Part shown: in pieces, positions 1 to 8,060 of the stretch
Layout: every line of letters begins with the position of its first letter
Numbering within the stretch: the first letter of the stretch is position 1
Source: DASXMR01 sp036495525
GTDB taxonomy: Bacteria; Actinomycetota; Actinomycetes; Streptosporangiales; Streptosporangiaceae
Reading direction: 5' to 3'
DNA: 31,033 nucleotides
NCBI GenBank assembly: GCA_036495525.1
Contig: DASXMR010000074.1
Span: 1 to 31,033 of the forward strand
Notes under the pieces: generated by a model
The model's input: the letters and a program-made list of their open reading frames with translations, nothing else
What the model was told of the DNA's origin: nothing
Databases searched by the model: none
Position numbers and translations under genes: made by a program

Positions 1-613
1 CGCCTGGCAGTCCGCCCTGTGAGCCGCCGATGACCAGGATGGCCGGGCGGCGGGTCGCCGTTGCGGCCGGATGCCAGAACTCGCCAATGAAGCCGTTGGC
101 CTGCAGCGACTCGGTCTGATCGACGAGCGCCGAATGCGAGAGCTGCCGCTGGAAGCTCCCAGTCCCGATCTGGCCGCCGTGTGCTGTCACCGTCACCGTG
201 AAGCGGAGCGGGTTGGCGGAATCCCAGAAATAGGCGCCTGCGGGATCTTTTCCCGTGGGCCGCATGGACCAGATCAGTCCCATGGCGGAACGGCCGCGGT
301 AGCTGCCCGACACCGCTGGAGTCCGGCTCAGGTCAATCTCACCGCTCGCGTTCGCACGGTAGGTCGCTGATGCCACCCAGCCCACTCCCCGCGCATCGGT
401 CGACCGGATCGCGATGGCGGCCATCTCGCCCGGAGCCAGGCCCGACACCCCGATCTGCACGGGCTCATCCGCAAGCGACGCCAGCGGCCGCACGTTGATT
501 GTCACATGGTGTGCTGGCGCCGATGCCGCGTTGCTGCAAGCTGTTAACGCTGCCGCGACTAGGAGCAGCGAGCAGATGCGGGCGGCGTCCGCCATGCGCG
601 GCCCCCGAAACAT
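1..613 (-). CDS. BAAT-like acyl-CoA thioesterase/acyltransferase lipoprotein (partial, runs off window)
   Basis: The minus frame stays open from 613 to the window edge, so only the N-terminal ~204 residues are visible. The protein begins with an Arg-containing n-region, a hydrophobic stretch (SLLLVAAAL) and a lipobox LTAC with Cys at about residue 26, so it should be an exported, membrane-anchored lipoprotein. A beta-rich domain follows with LAPGEMAAIAIRSTD, SGSYRG and MRPTGKDP, matching the acyl-CoA thioester hydrolase/bile-acid-CoA amino acid N-acyltransferase (BAAT) N-terminal domain. At the edge RPAILVIGGSQGG marks the start of the alpha/beta-hydrolase part. The catalytic triad lies outside the window. 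Start 613 is chosen over the in-frame ATG at 595 because a TACACT hexamer sits exactly 6 nt upstream, which suggests a leaderless mRNA. The natural substrate is unknown; prokaryotic members of this family are poorly characterised. Confidence 0.78.
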   Translation of the reverse strand, partial: MFRGPRMADAARICSLLLVAAALTACSNAASAPAHHVTINVRPLASLADEPVQIGVSGLAPGEMAAIAIRSTDARGVGWVASATYRANASGEIDLSRTPAVSGSYRGRSAMGLIWSMRPTGKDPAGAYFWDSANPLRFTVTVTAHGGQIGTGSFQRQLSHSALVDQTESLQANGFIGEFWHPAATATRRPAILVIGGSQGGLPG

Positions 614-619
614 GTACCA

Positions 620-625
620 AGTGTA
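620..625 (-). promoter_or_regulatory. Candidate -10 element (TACACT) of a leaderless promoter
   Basis: TACACT on the minus strand ends 6 nt before the ATG at 613. The same spacing recurs before several other genes in the window. No convincing -35 was found. Confidence 0.4.
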
Positions 626-796
626 CGGACCGCTACCCGGAAGGTTCCCAGACGCCGAACCCTGACCGCACAACAACGGCGATTGGTGAGCTGGAATTGC
701 TCGGCTGCCCCGACTTCCTCGCGGGCCGAGCTGTTGCCGTGCCAGCGGGCTCACCTGCGAACTATCTTTCGCGTCGCTCTGAATTTATGTACTTTA

Positions 797-802
797 TTGA
801 CA
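797..802 (+). promoter_or_regulatory. Candidate -35 (TTGACA) upstream of the dacB-like gene
   Basis: A perfect TTGACA lies in an unusually AT-rich island (about 781-805) inside the divergent gap between the BAAT-like gene and the carboxypeptidase gene. The hexamer 17 nt downstream (820-825, GATGAG) is a poor -10, so this is tentative. The gene itself has a strong AGGAGG ribosome binding site at 840-845. Confidence 0.3.
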
Positions 803-854
803 TAGGTGGAAAGCGGCCTGATGAGGGTGCCGCCTCGGCAGGAGGTGCTGCGCG

Positions 855-3707
855 ATGGGAACCCGGCACGGCGGCAGGCGCACCCGGCAGATGCGGGGTT
901 GCCGCCGGATAGGTGCGGTGACGGCCATAGCGCTGGCGGCGCTTACCGCAATGACGACCGGCGCGTCCGCCGCGGGGGCAAGTGCCGGCCGGCCGGGCCC
1001 CATCTCACCGCTCCAGTCGGCCTGGCTTTCAGCGCTCGCCGAGATGCCCATCCAGCACGCCCTGATCGGCGCCTACGCCTATGACGTGACGACCGGGAAG
1101 ACCCTGGCTGCCATCCACCCGGACTGGCTGCTGACACCCGGCTCCGTGAACAAGCTGTATCCGACCGCGACTGCGCTCGCCGACATCGGGTCACGCTTCC
1201 GGCTAGTCACCAGGGTCGAGCAGGCGCGCAGCGGCGGGCCGCTGTATCTGGTCGGTGACGGCGACGGACTCGGCGACCCGCTCTATTCCCCGCCGGGAGA
1301 GCCGGAAGCCCCGAATCAGCTGAGGCAGCTGGCCAACTCCGTCGCCCGCAAGGTGCACAGCGCGGCTGGCGTCGTCGGCGTCAGCTCGCTGTTCACCGGC
1401 TGGCAAGCCGGTCCCGGGTGGGACGTCAGCGAGGTGCCGAGCAGCGGCGATCCGCTAGTCTCCGCGCTTACCGCCGACTTCGACAGCGCCTTCGTGGCCG
1501 TCGATCCCGCCGCAACCGCGGGCAGCCGTCCGATCGTGCGGCTGGACGCCACCGACCCGGACTGGCTGGCGCCCGGCTTCTTCACGATCGAGGATGAGGC
1601 CACGACCGGCCCGCGCGGCTCCGCCAACACCCTCTACATCAACTCCGTCATCGGCACCCGGAAAGTTGTGATCACCGGCAGCATCCCCGTCGGCAGCAGC
1701 CGTAACTGGGGCTACCTGTCCATCGACGACCCAGCCTTGTTCGCCGCCGACTTGTTCGCCAAGTACCTCAAGCAGGATGGCGTGCGGCTGACCGCACCGG
1801 ACAAGACCGGCAGGCTGCCCGCGCACAGCATAAAGGTCGCCGCCAAGCAGGATCCGCAGAACCTGAAGGCGTACCTGACCGAGCAGAACAGCTGGTCGAT
1901 CAACGAGATGGCAGAAAACCTGTACCGGCTCGACGGTGTCGCCTACCGCGGCTCAGGCTCGCCCCCCGCCGCGCAGGCCGCGGTCAATGCCTACCTGGCA
2001 AAGGCGCACCTGGCACGGCGCCGGGTGCAGGTGGATGGCTCGGGGCTGTCGGTGCTGGACGAGATCAGCGCACGCCAGGTTGTGCAGCTGCTCACCTACG
2101 CGGCGCACCAGAGCTACTTCACCGAGTTCGAGCACTCGCTCATCCACATCGGGCGGACGAGCCAGTGCACGTTCATGTGCGGGATCATGGACCATACAGC
2201 CGCCGACGGCACAGTCTGGCTCAAGACCGGCAACCTGGCGAACCAGTGGAATTACGCCGGGTATGCGCACGCGAAGAACGGCGACCTCATTGCGTTCACG
2301 CTCTTCTTCGACGGGCTGAACGAGAACAATCCGCTCGGCGAGTCCCTCGGCGCGATCGACCAGATGACAGTGGATACGGCGAAGTGGCCGGATGAGCCGA
2401 AGCCGGAGTCCGCCGCCAAGCAGCGCGCGCAGCTTGCCGTGCTGGCCGCAGACACTGGTGACCTGCCAGGGAGCGTCACGGCTCAGCTGCCGGCCAGCGT
2501 GACAGCGGCCATTCGGCGGAATTACGCCACCGGCGAGGAGGTGTCCGCCGCCGTGGCGGCTGTGCCGACCGGCAAGCTGGTCGCGCAGTCCAACGGGCAG
2601 ACCGAGCTGCAGGGTGGCCTGCTGGCCCGGCTGGCCACCGTCTCGACGGCGCTCAGCGACGCCAGCAAGCTCCAGCTGTCCGGTCCCACCGTGTCGGCGA
2701 CGGGACCAGTGTCCGGCGGCAGCCTGGATGGCAACCTCGTGCTGAACGGGAACAGCGATCCGCTGCTATCGGCACAGCAGCTGACTGACCTCGCCCGGTC
2801 GGTAGCCGCGCGGGGCATCACCAGCATCACCGGGCACCTTGACTACGTCGCCGCTGACGCCGGGCAGCAGTTTGGCATCCCGAACCTGCCATTCAGCACC
2901 CCTTACGAGAACATCGGCGCGGCCTTCGCCGCACCGCGATCGCCGCTGACTGTGAACGACGATCAGGTGACGATCTTCGTGCGCGGCACGGCGCCCGGAC
3001 GGCCGGCCGAGGTCGCCGTCGGCCCTGCTGGCGCGCCAGTGACGCTGACCGGTGCGGTCCGTACCACAATCGGCGGGACAGGCTCGGCATCGGCTGCATA
3101 CGTGCCTGGCACGCACACCTACCGGCTGTCCGGTTCGGTGCGGCCAGGCGCCGTGACCCGGCTGACTGTGGCCCCGCCCTATCCGGGGCTGGTGGGAGCC
3201 GGCGAGTTTGCGGCCGCGCTGCGGCAGGCCGGCGTGGCGCTGCCTGGCGCTCCGGTCGCGGTGCCCGGGTCGTCCGGAACAGCGCTGGCAAGCCTTCCGC
3301 CGCCGACTCCGGCAGCAGAAGCTCTGGTAGCCCTGAAGAACCCGTCCGACGTGGCACCGTTTGACCTGTACAACCAGCTCGGCCCGGACAACGACAGCGA
3401 GATCGCAGCCCAGATCGGCTCCTACGACCAGGTCATCGACCCGTCAGGGAACGCCGCCGACGACTTCCTGACGGCCGACAGCATCGCGCAGATGCTGGCG
3501 TCCTTGCACGCCAGCCCGCAAGCCTGGCCGGTGACCTTCGAGCTCAGCCGGCCCTGGATGGTCCGGCTGCCGGAGCGAACCACGATCGCCGGTTACGCCA
3601 GGACCGCGGGCGGCGACCTGGTGGCCTACACCGTCATCATCAATGGCCAGCTCTACCGGCCGAACCCCGACTCAGCGTCCAGGTATGAGCCCAGGATCGG
3701 AAGCTAA
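855..3707 (+). CDS. dacB: D-alanyl-D-alanine carboxypeptidase/endopeptidase, PBP4 (peptidase S13) family, tandem-domain form
   Basis: A 950-residue exported cell-wall enzyme. Residues ~15-40 form a Sec-type signal peptide (RRIGAVTAIALAAL...ASAAGASA). The first S13 unit (about 50-510) carries the full active site: SVNK at 97-100 (SxxK nucleophile), SIN at 348-350 in a context like S-x-N-x-x-A-E, DGSGLS at 394-399, and KTG at 457-459. It should hydrolyse the terminal D-Ala of peptidoglycan stem peptides or act as a DD-endopeptidase. The second half (about 535-945) repeats the same fold, e.g. LVLNGNSDPLLS followed by LARSVAARGITSITGHLDYV. However, SxxK, SxN and KTG are not recognisable at the equivalent places (KTG position reads TTIAGYART). 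PBP4 proteins are usually about 450-530 residues, so this is a duplication with an apparently inactive second copy. AGGAGG ends 9 nt before the ATG, fixing the start. Confidence 0.9.
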   Translation: MGTRHGGRRTRQMRGCRRIGAVTAIALAALTAMTTGASAAGASAGRPGPISPLQSAWLSALAEMPIQHALIGAYAYDVTTGKTLAAIHPDWLLTPGSVNKLYPTATALADIGSRFRLVTRVEQARSGGPLYLVGDGDGLGDPLYSPPGEPEAPNQLRQLANSVARKVHSAAGVVGVSSLFTGWQAGPGWDVSEVPSSGDPLVSALTADFDSAFVAVDPAATAGSRPIVRLDATDPDWLAPGFFTIEDEATTGPRGSANTLYINSVIGTRKVVITGSIPVGSSRNWGYLSIDDPALFAADLFAKYLKQDGVRLTAPDKTGRLPAHSIKVAAKQDPQNLKAYLTEQNSWSINEMAENLYRLDGVAYRGSGSPPAAQAAVNAYLAKAHLARRRVQVDGSGLSVLDEISARQVVQLLTYAAHQSYFTEFEHSLIHIGRTSQCTFMCGIMDHTAADGTVWLKTGNLANQWNYAGYAHAKNGDLIAFTLFFDGLNENNPLGESLGAIDQMTVDTAKWPDEPKPESAAKQRAQLAVLAADTGDLPGSVTAQLPASVTAAIRRNYATGEEVSAAVAAVPTGKLVAQSNGQTELQGGLLARLATVSTALSDASKLQLSGPTVSATGPVSGGSLDGNLVLNGNSDPLLSAQQLTDLARSVAARGITSITGHLDYVAADAGQQFGIPNLPFSTPYENIGAAFAAPRSPLTVNDDQVTIFVRGTAPGRPAEVAVGPAGAPVTLTGAVRTTIGGTGSASAAYVPGTHTYRLSGSVRPGAVTRLTVAPPYPGLVGAGEFAAALRQAGVALPGAPVAVPGSSGTALASLPPPTPAAEALVALKNPSDVAPFDLYNQLGPDNDSEIAAQIGSYDQVIDPSGNAADDFLTADSIAQMLASLHASPQAWPVTFELSRPWMVRLPERTTIAGYARTAGGDLVAYTVIINGQLYRPNPDSASRYEPRIGS

Positions 3708-3801
3708 TGCCCTGGCGCGAGGAGATCCTGCGGCTGAGCCGATTTCTAGTGCTGGCAACGTCCGTGCCGGGTTGGTGGTGAAGGCACCCACATAGCCATG
3801 A

Positions 3802-3832
3802 GCCAGCTGGACCAGCCGCCGGTCAGCTGGCC
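3802..3832. terminator. Hairpin between convergent genes (candidate bidirectional terminator)
   Basis: Arm GCCAGCTGGACC (3802-3813), loop of 7 nt, and arm GGTCAGCTGGCC (3821-3832) pair along about 11 bp with a single bulge. It lies just past the dacB-like gene and covers the last codons and stop of the facing reductase gene. There is no U-tract, as is common in high-GC actinomycetes. Confidence 0.4.
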
Positions 3833-4566
3833 GCGGCCGCTTGCTGCTCGCGCAGAGCCCGCGCCGTCAGCAGATAGCGGAGGAGAACGACGTCGCCGAT
3901 CTGGCGTGACTCGGCCAGTGTCATCCGGTGGCCGGAGTCCCACGGGAAGGCTGCGGCGCTGACAAATCGAGGAGCATCGGGCTCGCCGACGAGGAACGGC
4001 GCGATCACGAGCTGCAGCTCGTCTGCGAGGCCTCCGGCGAGAAACTGCGTGTGGATGTTCTGGCCGCCCTCCACCATCAGCCGACGGATGCCCCGGACTG
4101 TCAGATCGGTCAGCACGGTGACCAGCTCAAGCGGATCGCCCGCGTCGATGACCGACGTCGAGGGAGCCATGCTCAGCCTGTCCTGAGCGGCCCGGACCGC
4201 TGGGCTGGCGCAGTAGACGAGCTTGCTAACTTCGGTGCCCCCGGCGGTGAAGAAGCTTGCGTGCGGGTCGAGGATTCCCGACCCGGTGACTGTCACTTTC
4301 GCGGGGCTGACAGGCAAGCCGCGTTCCTGCCGGGCGGATCGGCGCCCCGGGGAGCGGACCAAGAGTCTCGGGTTGTCGTGGCGGATGGTGGTAGCGCCGA
4401 CCAGAACCGCATCGGCCAATGCACGCTGAGCATCGACCCGGTCAAAGTCAGCATCGTTGGACAGCAGGAGCCGATCTGAGCTGGTGTCGTCGATGTATCC
4501 GTCAACGGACATAGCGCAGCTGATGAGAACGTAAGGCCGCTGACTAACGCCGGACATGGTGGTCAC
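3823..4566 (-). CDS. RibD C-terminal-domain / dihydrofolate-reductase-like reductase
   Basis: A 247-residue cytosolic protein matching the C-terminal reductase half of RibD (5-amino-6-(5-phosphoribosylamino)uracil reductase, DHFR-like fold, NADPH-dependent). Visible motifs are CAMSVDGYIDD near residue 18, VGATTIRHDNPRLL at about 56-69 and MVEGGQNIHTQFL at about 164-176, the last being the typical nucleotide-binding glycine turn. It has no deaminase domain, so it is a stand-alone reductase. Riboflavin synthesis is possible, but such singletons are often of unknown substrate, and no rib genes are nearby. The GTG at 4566 has GAGG 5 nt upstream; an ATG three codons in is the alternative. It is divergent from cobS and shares a 57-nt intergenic region with it. 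Confidence 0.82.
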   Translation of the reverse strand: MTTMSGVSQRPYVLISCAMSVDGYIDDTSSDRLLLSNDADFDRVDAQRALADAVLVGATTIRHDNPRLLVRSPGRRSARQERGLPVSPAKVTVTGSGILDPHASFFTAGGTEVSKLVYCASPAVRAAQDRLSMAPSTSVIDAGDPLELVTVLTDLTVRGIRRLMVEGGQNIHTQFLAGGLADELQLVIAPFLVGEPDAPRFVSAAAFPWDSGHRMTLAESRQIGDVVLLRYLLTARALREQQAAAAS

Positions 4567-4580
4567 ATCTGCCTCACCGA

Positions 4581-4595
4581 CTCACCTTAAGTGAG
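4581..4595. promoter_or_regulatory. Inverted repeat CTCAC-N5-GTGAG in the reductase/cobS divergent promoter
   Basis: Perfect 5-bp arms flank CTTAA, centred between the two divergent start codons. It sits about where the cobS -35 would be if TAAGCT (4612-4617) is its -10. Possible operator; short, so it may be chance. Confidence 0.3.
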
Positions 4596-4611
4596 CCTGC
4601 CGGTCAGCCCA

Positions 4612-4617
4612 TAAGCT
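4612..4617 (+). promoter_or_regulatory. Candidate -10 (TAAGCT) of leaderless cobS promoter
   Basis: TAAGCT ends exactly 6 nt before the cobS ATG. There is no Shine-Dalgarno sequence in the short leader, which is consistent with a leaderless mRNA. Confidence 0.45.
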
Positions 4618-4623
4618 CACTCC

Positions 4624-5379
4624 ATGATCTGGGCGGCACTGCGGCTGGCGATCACGCTGCTCACCGCGGTCCCGCTGCCGGGGTCCCACCGCGTGGACAA
4701 GCCCAGCCGGACGATGGCAGCGGCGGCGATGTGCTGGGCCCCGGTTGTCGGCGTCGTTCTTGGCGGCGTTGCAGCCGGCGTGCTGGTGCTGGCGGCGCGG
4801 ATAGGCCACCTCGGTCCCCTGCTGGCAGCCGTGCTCGCGATTGCCGCGCTGGCGGGCCTGACGCGGGGACTGCACCTGGACGGGCTCGCCGACCTGGCCG
4901 ACGGCCTGGGCAGCAGGCGGCCGGCGGCGCAGGCGCTGCAGATCATGAAGCGATCCGACATCGGGCCTTACGGCGTGTTGACTCTCGTGCTGACGCTGCT
5001 GCTGCAGGTGAGCGCACTGGCCCGGGCGGAGCAGCTCGGCCGCGGTCCGGCCGGCCTGGTCGCGGCGGTGGTAGCCGGCCGGCTGGCCATCACGCTGGCG
5101 TGCCGGCGTGGTGTGCGCTCCGCCCGGCCTGGCGGCCTCGGCGCACTCGTGGCCGGGTCGGTGCATCCGGCGATCGCCGCCCTGCTGGCTGTCGTCGCCC
5201 TCGGCACCGCCGGGCTCGCGGGCTGGCGCTACCCGGTGGCGATGGCCACCGGGCTCGCGGTCTCGCTGGTCTTGACCGGGCTGGCCGAGCGGCGCCTCGG
5301 GGGCATCACCGGCGACGTGCTCGGCGCACTCGCCGAGATCAGCACGGCTGTGGCGCTGCTGGCGCTGGCGGTGAGCTAG
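4624..5379 (+). CDS. cobS: Adenosylcobinamide-GDP ribazoletransferase (cobalamin synthase)
   Basis: A 251-residue polytopic membrane protein that joins adenosylcobinamide-GDP with alpha-ribazole (phosphate) in the last steps of vitamin B12 assembly. The signature acidic motif RGLHLDGLADLADG is at residues 81-94, with His84 and Asp86, Asp90 and Asp93 as the likely metal ligands. MKRSDIGPYG follows at 108-117 and RRLGGITGDVLGA near 227-239, all typical of CobS/CobV. Hydrophobic segments fill most of the rest. No other cobalamin gene is in the window; relatives usually keep cobU/cobT close by, possibly upstream of here. The probable leaderless promoter (TAAGCT 6 nt before ATG) supports this start. 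It converges with the HIT gene, leaving 13 nt between stops. Confidence 0.93.
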   Translation: MIWAALRLAITLLTAVPLPGSHRVDKPSRTMAAAAMCWAPVVGVVLGGVAAGVLVLAARIGHLGPLLAAVLAIAALAGLTRGLHLDGLADLADGLGSRRPAAQALQIMKRSDIGPYGVLTLVLTLLLQVSALARAEQLGRGPAGLVAAVVAGRLAITLACRRGVRSARPGGLGALVAGSVHPAIAALLAVVALGTAGLAGWRYPVAMATGLAVSLVLTGLAERRLGGITGDVLGALAEISTAVALLALAVS

Positions 5380-5392
5380 CCCTGGCGGTCGG

Positions 5393-5821
5393 CTAGCCCG
5401 GCTCCGCGCCGGCCGCGCCGTCCGCCAGTGCGGCCGCGATCCGCTTCGCGTACTGCGCCGCTTCCTCGTCGGAGTCATACCGGTGCCGCGGCCAGAAGAA
5501 GCCGCGCAGCCCGTCACCCTTCGTTCGCGGCACAACGTGGACGTGTAGGTGCGGAACGCTCTGACTGACCACGTTATTCGCGGCGACGAACGTGCCCTGG
5601 CAGCCGAGTGCTTCCGGCAGCGCCGCGCTGATGCGCTGCACGCGGCGGAAGTACGGGCCTAGCGACGCCGGTGGCAGATCTGCCAGCGTCGCCACGTGCT
5701 GGCGCGGTGCCACCAGCACGTGCCCTTTGAACACGGGCCGGCTGTCCAGGAACGCCACGACCTCATCGTCGGCCAGCACGATGTGCGCAGGCACGCGCCC
5801 GGCCGCGATATCGCAGAACAC
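5393..5821 (-). CDS. HIT family protein (histidine triad nucleotide hydrolase)
   Basis: A 142-residue (as written from GTG 5821) cytosolic HIT-fold protein. The triad HLHVHVV (His-x-His-x-His) lies near residues 91-97, with the preceding strand FKGHVLVAPRQHV. Such proteins hydrolyse or transfer AMP from nucleotide phosphoramidates and related substrates. The start is odd: the family normally opens with a zinc-binding C-x-F-C, and here DCVFCDIAAG is only complete if translation begins upstream of the GTG. No ATG, GTG or TTG exists in that stretch before an in-frame stop at about 5861-5863. GGGGAGGG lies 6 nt before an ATC codon at 5833-5831, giving ISDCVFCDIAAG, so a non-canonical ATC start is plausible. 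The alternative is a shortened protein or a sequencing error. Confidence 0.9.
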   Translation of the reverse strand: MFCDIAAGRVPAHIVLADDEVVAFLDSRPVFKGHVLVAPRQHVATLADLPPASLGPYFRRVQRISAALPEALGCQGTFVAANNVVSQSVPHLHVHVVPRTKGDGLRGFFWPRHRYDSDEEAAQYAKRIAAALADGAAGAEPG

Positions 5822-5873
5822 ACAGTCGCTGATGGCGAACCCTCCCCCCGACTCGTGACCTCAGCCGCGACGA

Positions 5874-5879
5874 TAGCTT
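5874..5879 (+). promoter_or_regulatory. Candidate -10 (TAGCTT) for a leaderless short ORF ahead of peptidase E
   Basis: TAGCTT ends 6 nt before an ATG at 5886 that opens a 12-codon frame. This is the same geometry as the other leaderless candidates in the window. Confidence 0.35.
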
Positions 5880-5885
5880 GTCCAG

Positions 5886-5924
5886 ATGACAGCGTTGTCG
5901 GAGTTCTCCCATGACCGTGCCTGA
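5886..5924 (+). CDS. Possible 12-residue leader ORF overlapping the peptidase E start
   Basis: ATG at 5886 encodes MTALSEFSHDRA and stops at 5922-5924, overlapping the peptidase E start (5911) in another frame. The Shine-Dalgarno of peptidase E (GGAG 5900-5903) lies inside it, so translation of the leader could couple to or tune peptidase E. The only support is the promoter-like hexamer upstream and the overlap. The peptide has no recognised motif. Confidence 0.25.
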   Translation: MTALSEFSHDRA

Positions 5925-6654
5925 GCGGCATGTGCTCGCCATTGGCGGGTTCGCGACGGATCCGTCGCTCCAGGATCCGCTGCCCAGGCTGATTAGACAC
6001 GCCCTCGAGCTGTCTGAAGCCGACGAGCCGCGGGTCTGCGTGCTGAACACGGCCGCGGGAGACGAGCCAGGCGCCTTTGTCCGGATGTATGCGCGGCTGA
6101 CCGCGGCCGGTGCCCGGCCGAGTCACCTGCAGCTATTCCCGATGCCGAATGTCCCCGATCCAGCACAGCATCTGCTGAGTCAGGACGTGATCTTCGTCGG
6201 CGGCGGCAGCGTCGCGAACATGGTTGCGGTATGGCGCGTGCACCACCTCGACGAGGTCCTGCGGGAGGCCTGGGAGGCGGGCATCGTGCTGGCGGGCGTC
6301 AGCGCCGGGGCGATCTGCTGGTTCGGCGGCGGCACCACCGACTCATTCGGGCCAGCGCTGCGGCCGTTCACCGCCGGCCTGGGCCTGCTCCCGGGCAGCT
6401 ACTGCCCGCACTACAGCGCCGAGCCGACCCGGCGCCCGGCTTACCAGGCGCTGGTCGCCGACGGCACGCTTCCCGCTGGGATCGCCTGCGATGACGGCGC
6501 CGCCGCGCATTACGCCGGCACCGAATTCGCCGAGATCGTGGCCGAGCCGCCCCGAGGTTCCGCACAACCTGCGGGCGGGTACCGAGTCCGGCCGGACGCC
6601 TCCGGCGGCGCGGCCGAAGAGCCCATCCGGGCCCGGCTGCTGCCGGGCGACTAG
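5911..6654 (+). CDS. Peptidase E / dipeptidase E-like serine peptidase (S51)
   Basis: A 247-residue cytosolic protein of the S51 class-I-glutaminase-like fold. The nucleophile elbow GVSAGA places Ser131 in LAGVSAGAICWF, and IFVGGGSVANMVAVW (residues ~94-108) is the typical glycine-rich strand before it. HYSAEPTRR near residue 168 supplies the probable catalytic His. Family members cleave Asp-X dipeptides or act as cyanophycinase-type enzymes; here Asp-dipeptidase-like activity is inferred only from family. GGAG at 5900-5903 precedes the ATG by 7 nt. The gene stands alone between the HIT gene and the kinase operon. The C-terminal ~35 residues are Pro/Gly/Ala-rich and poorly conserved. Confidence 0.85.
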   Translation: MTVPERHVLAIGGFATDPSLQDPLPRLIRHALELSEADEPRVCVLNTAAGDEPGAFVRMYARLTAAGARPSHLQLFPMPNVPDPAQHLLSQDVIFVGGGSVANMVAVWRVHHLDEVLREAWEAGIVLAGVSAGAICWFGGGTTDSFGPALRPFTAGLGLLPGSYCPHYSAEPTRRPAYQALVADGTLPAGIACDDGAAAHYAGTEFAEIVAEPPRGSAQPAGGYRVRPDASGGAAEEPIRARLLPGD

Positions 6655-6803
6655 CCGGCCTTCCCCGGCGCCCGCGCCGCTGGGCTGGCCCGGGCAGCGG
6701 CGGGTGCCAACCGCGGCCGAGCGCCGGGCGGCTGAGCCGAGATCATTCTGACGGCTGACACGACAGCGCCTGTCGGCTGACGCCGAAGGGCCGGCTGGCC
6801 ACG

Positions 6804-6809
6804 TACGCT
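6804..6809 (+). promoter_or_regulatory. Candidate -10 (TACGCT) of leaderless histidine kinase promoter
   Basis: TACGCT ends exactly 6 nt before the GTG at 6816. No ribosome binding site is visible between them. Confidence 0.45.
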
Positions 6810-6815
6810 TGTCAC

Positions 6816-8060
6816 GTGTCCGCGCTCTACGCCTGGTTGCGCCGCCACCAGATCCTGGTGGACAGCGTGCTGGCGGCTCTGCTCTTCCTGGGCAGTTTCG
6901 GCCAGGTCGTCGGTCGCCACTGGGCGGTGCTGCCGGTGCTCGCGCTCATGACGGTTCCGGTCGCGTTCCGCCGCCGGTTCCCGATCTGGGCGTTCGCCAT
7001 GTGCGCCGCGGGAGGCCTCTGGCAGCTGATCATCGGGCTGGTCGACGGTCGTGGCGGCGCCGTCGGGGCAGACTTCGCCGTCGTCATCATGATCTACACC
7101 GTCGCGGCTTACCGGCCACGGCGGTACTCACTGCCGGTGCTCGGGATCAGCCTGATCGGGTCAGCGGTCGCGGGCGTCGCCTGGTCGCCGCTGCACGGCG
7201 CGCAGTGGCCGCAGAAGCTGATGTTCATCGGCATCCTCATCGGCGGCACCACGCTGCTGGCGTGGATCCTCGGCGACTCGATGCGCTACCGCCGGGGCTA
7301 CTACGCGGCTCTGGAGGACAAGGCGGCCCGGCTGGAAGCAGAGCGCGATGCCCAGGCCCGGATCGCGGCGGCCGCCGAGCGCGGCCGCATCGCCCGGGAA
7401 CTACATGACATCGTGGCCCACCACGTCAGCGTCATGGTGGTACAGGCCGACGGGGCCGGATACGCGCTGCGCTCCGACCCGGAGCGCGCACAGGCCGCCC
7501 TCGCGGCGATCTCCAGCACCGGCCGCCAGGCCCTCACCGAGATGCGGCGGCTGCTCGGCGTGCTGCGGTCGGCCGGCGACCAGGCCGCGCTCGCCCCGGT
7601 ACCTGGCCTGGACGAACTCCGCGAGCTGCTGGATCAGGCCAGGGCCGCGGGGATGGCGGTCACCCACACGCTGATCGGGGCGCCCCGCGAACTGCCCAAA
7701 GACGTCGAGCTTGCGGCCTACCGGGTAGTGCAGGAATCCCTGACCAACACGCGCAAGCACGGCGGGCTCGCGGCGAGCGCCGCCGTGACGCTGACGTATG
7801 ACCCGGTCAGCCTGACCATCACGGTCACCGATGACGGCATCGCCACCGCCCAGGATGGCGCTGGCACCGGCGGCCATGGCCTGGCCGGGATGCGCGAGCG
7901 GATCGGCGCCTACGGCGGCACGGTGCAGGCAGGCCCGCTGTCGAAGGGCGGCTTCGGCGTGGTGGCGCGGATCCCGTGTCCAGCCGCCCGCCAGGCCCCC
8001 GCCCCCGCCCTGGCCCCCGTCGTGGCTGCGGTCGACGGTGCCCTCGACGGTGCCGCATGA
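6816..8060 (+). CDS. NarL-type two-component sensor histidine kinase
   Basis: A 414-residue membrane kinase. About four to five hydrophobic segments occupy residues 14-155 with little extracytoplasmic sequence, so it probably senses a membrane or intracellular cue. A short coiled linker (AALEDKAARLEAERDAQARI) leads into the HisKA_3 dimerisation domain RGRIARELHDIVAHHVSVMVVQ, with phospho-acceptor His197. The HATPase domain shows the N-box QESLTNTRKH, DDG and GHGLAGMRERIGAYGG. An Ala/Pro-rich tail ends the protein. Its TGA overlaps the ATG of the response regulator (ATGA at 8057-8060), so the two are translationally coupled and very likely cognate. The signal is unknown. The GTG start is supported by the TACGCT hexamer 6 nt upstream. 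Confidence 0.92.
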   Translation: MSALYAWLRRHQILVDSVLAALLFLGSFGQVVGRHWAVLPVLALMTVPVAFRRRFPIWAFAMCAAGGLWQLIIGLVDGRGGAVGADFAVVIMIYTVAAYRPRRYSLPVLGISLIGSAVAGVAWSPLHGAQWPQKLMFIGILIGGTTLLAWILGDSMRYRRGYYAALEDKAARLEAERDAQARIAAAAERGRIARELHDIVAHHVSVMVVQADGAGYALRSDPERAQAALAAISSTGRQALTEMRRLLGVLRSAGDQAALAPVPGLDELRELLDQARAAGMAVTHTLIGAPRELPKDVELAAYRVVQESLTNTRKHGGLAASAAVTLTYDPVSLTITVTDDGIATAQDGAGTGGHGLAGMRERIGAYGGTVQAGPLSKGGFGVVARIPCPAARQAPAPALAPVVAAVDGALDGAA

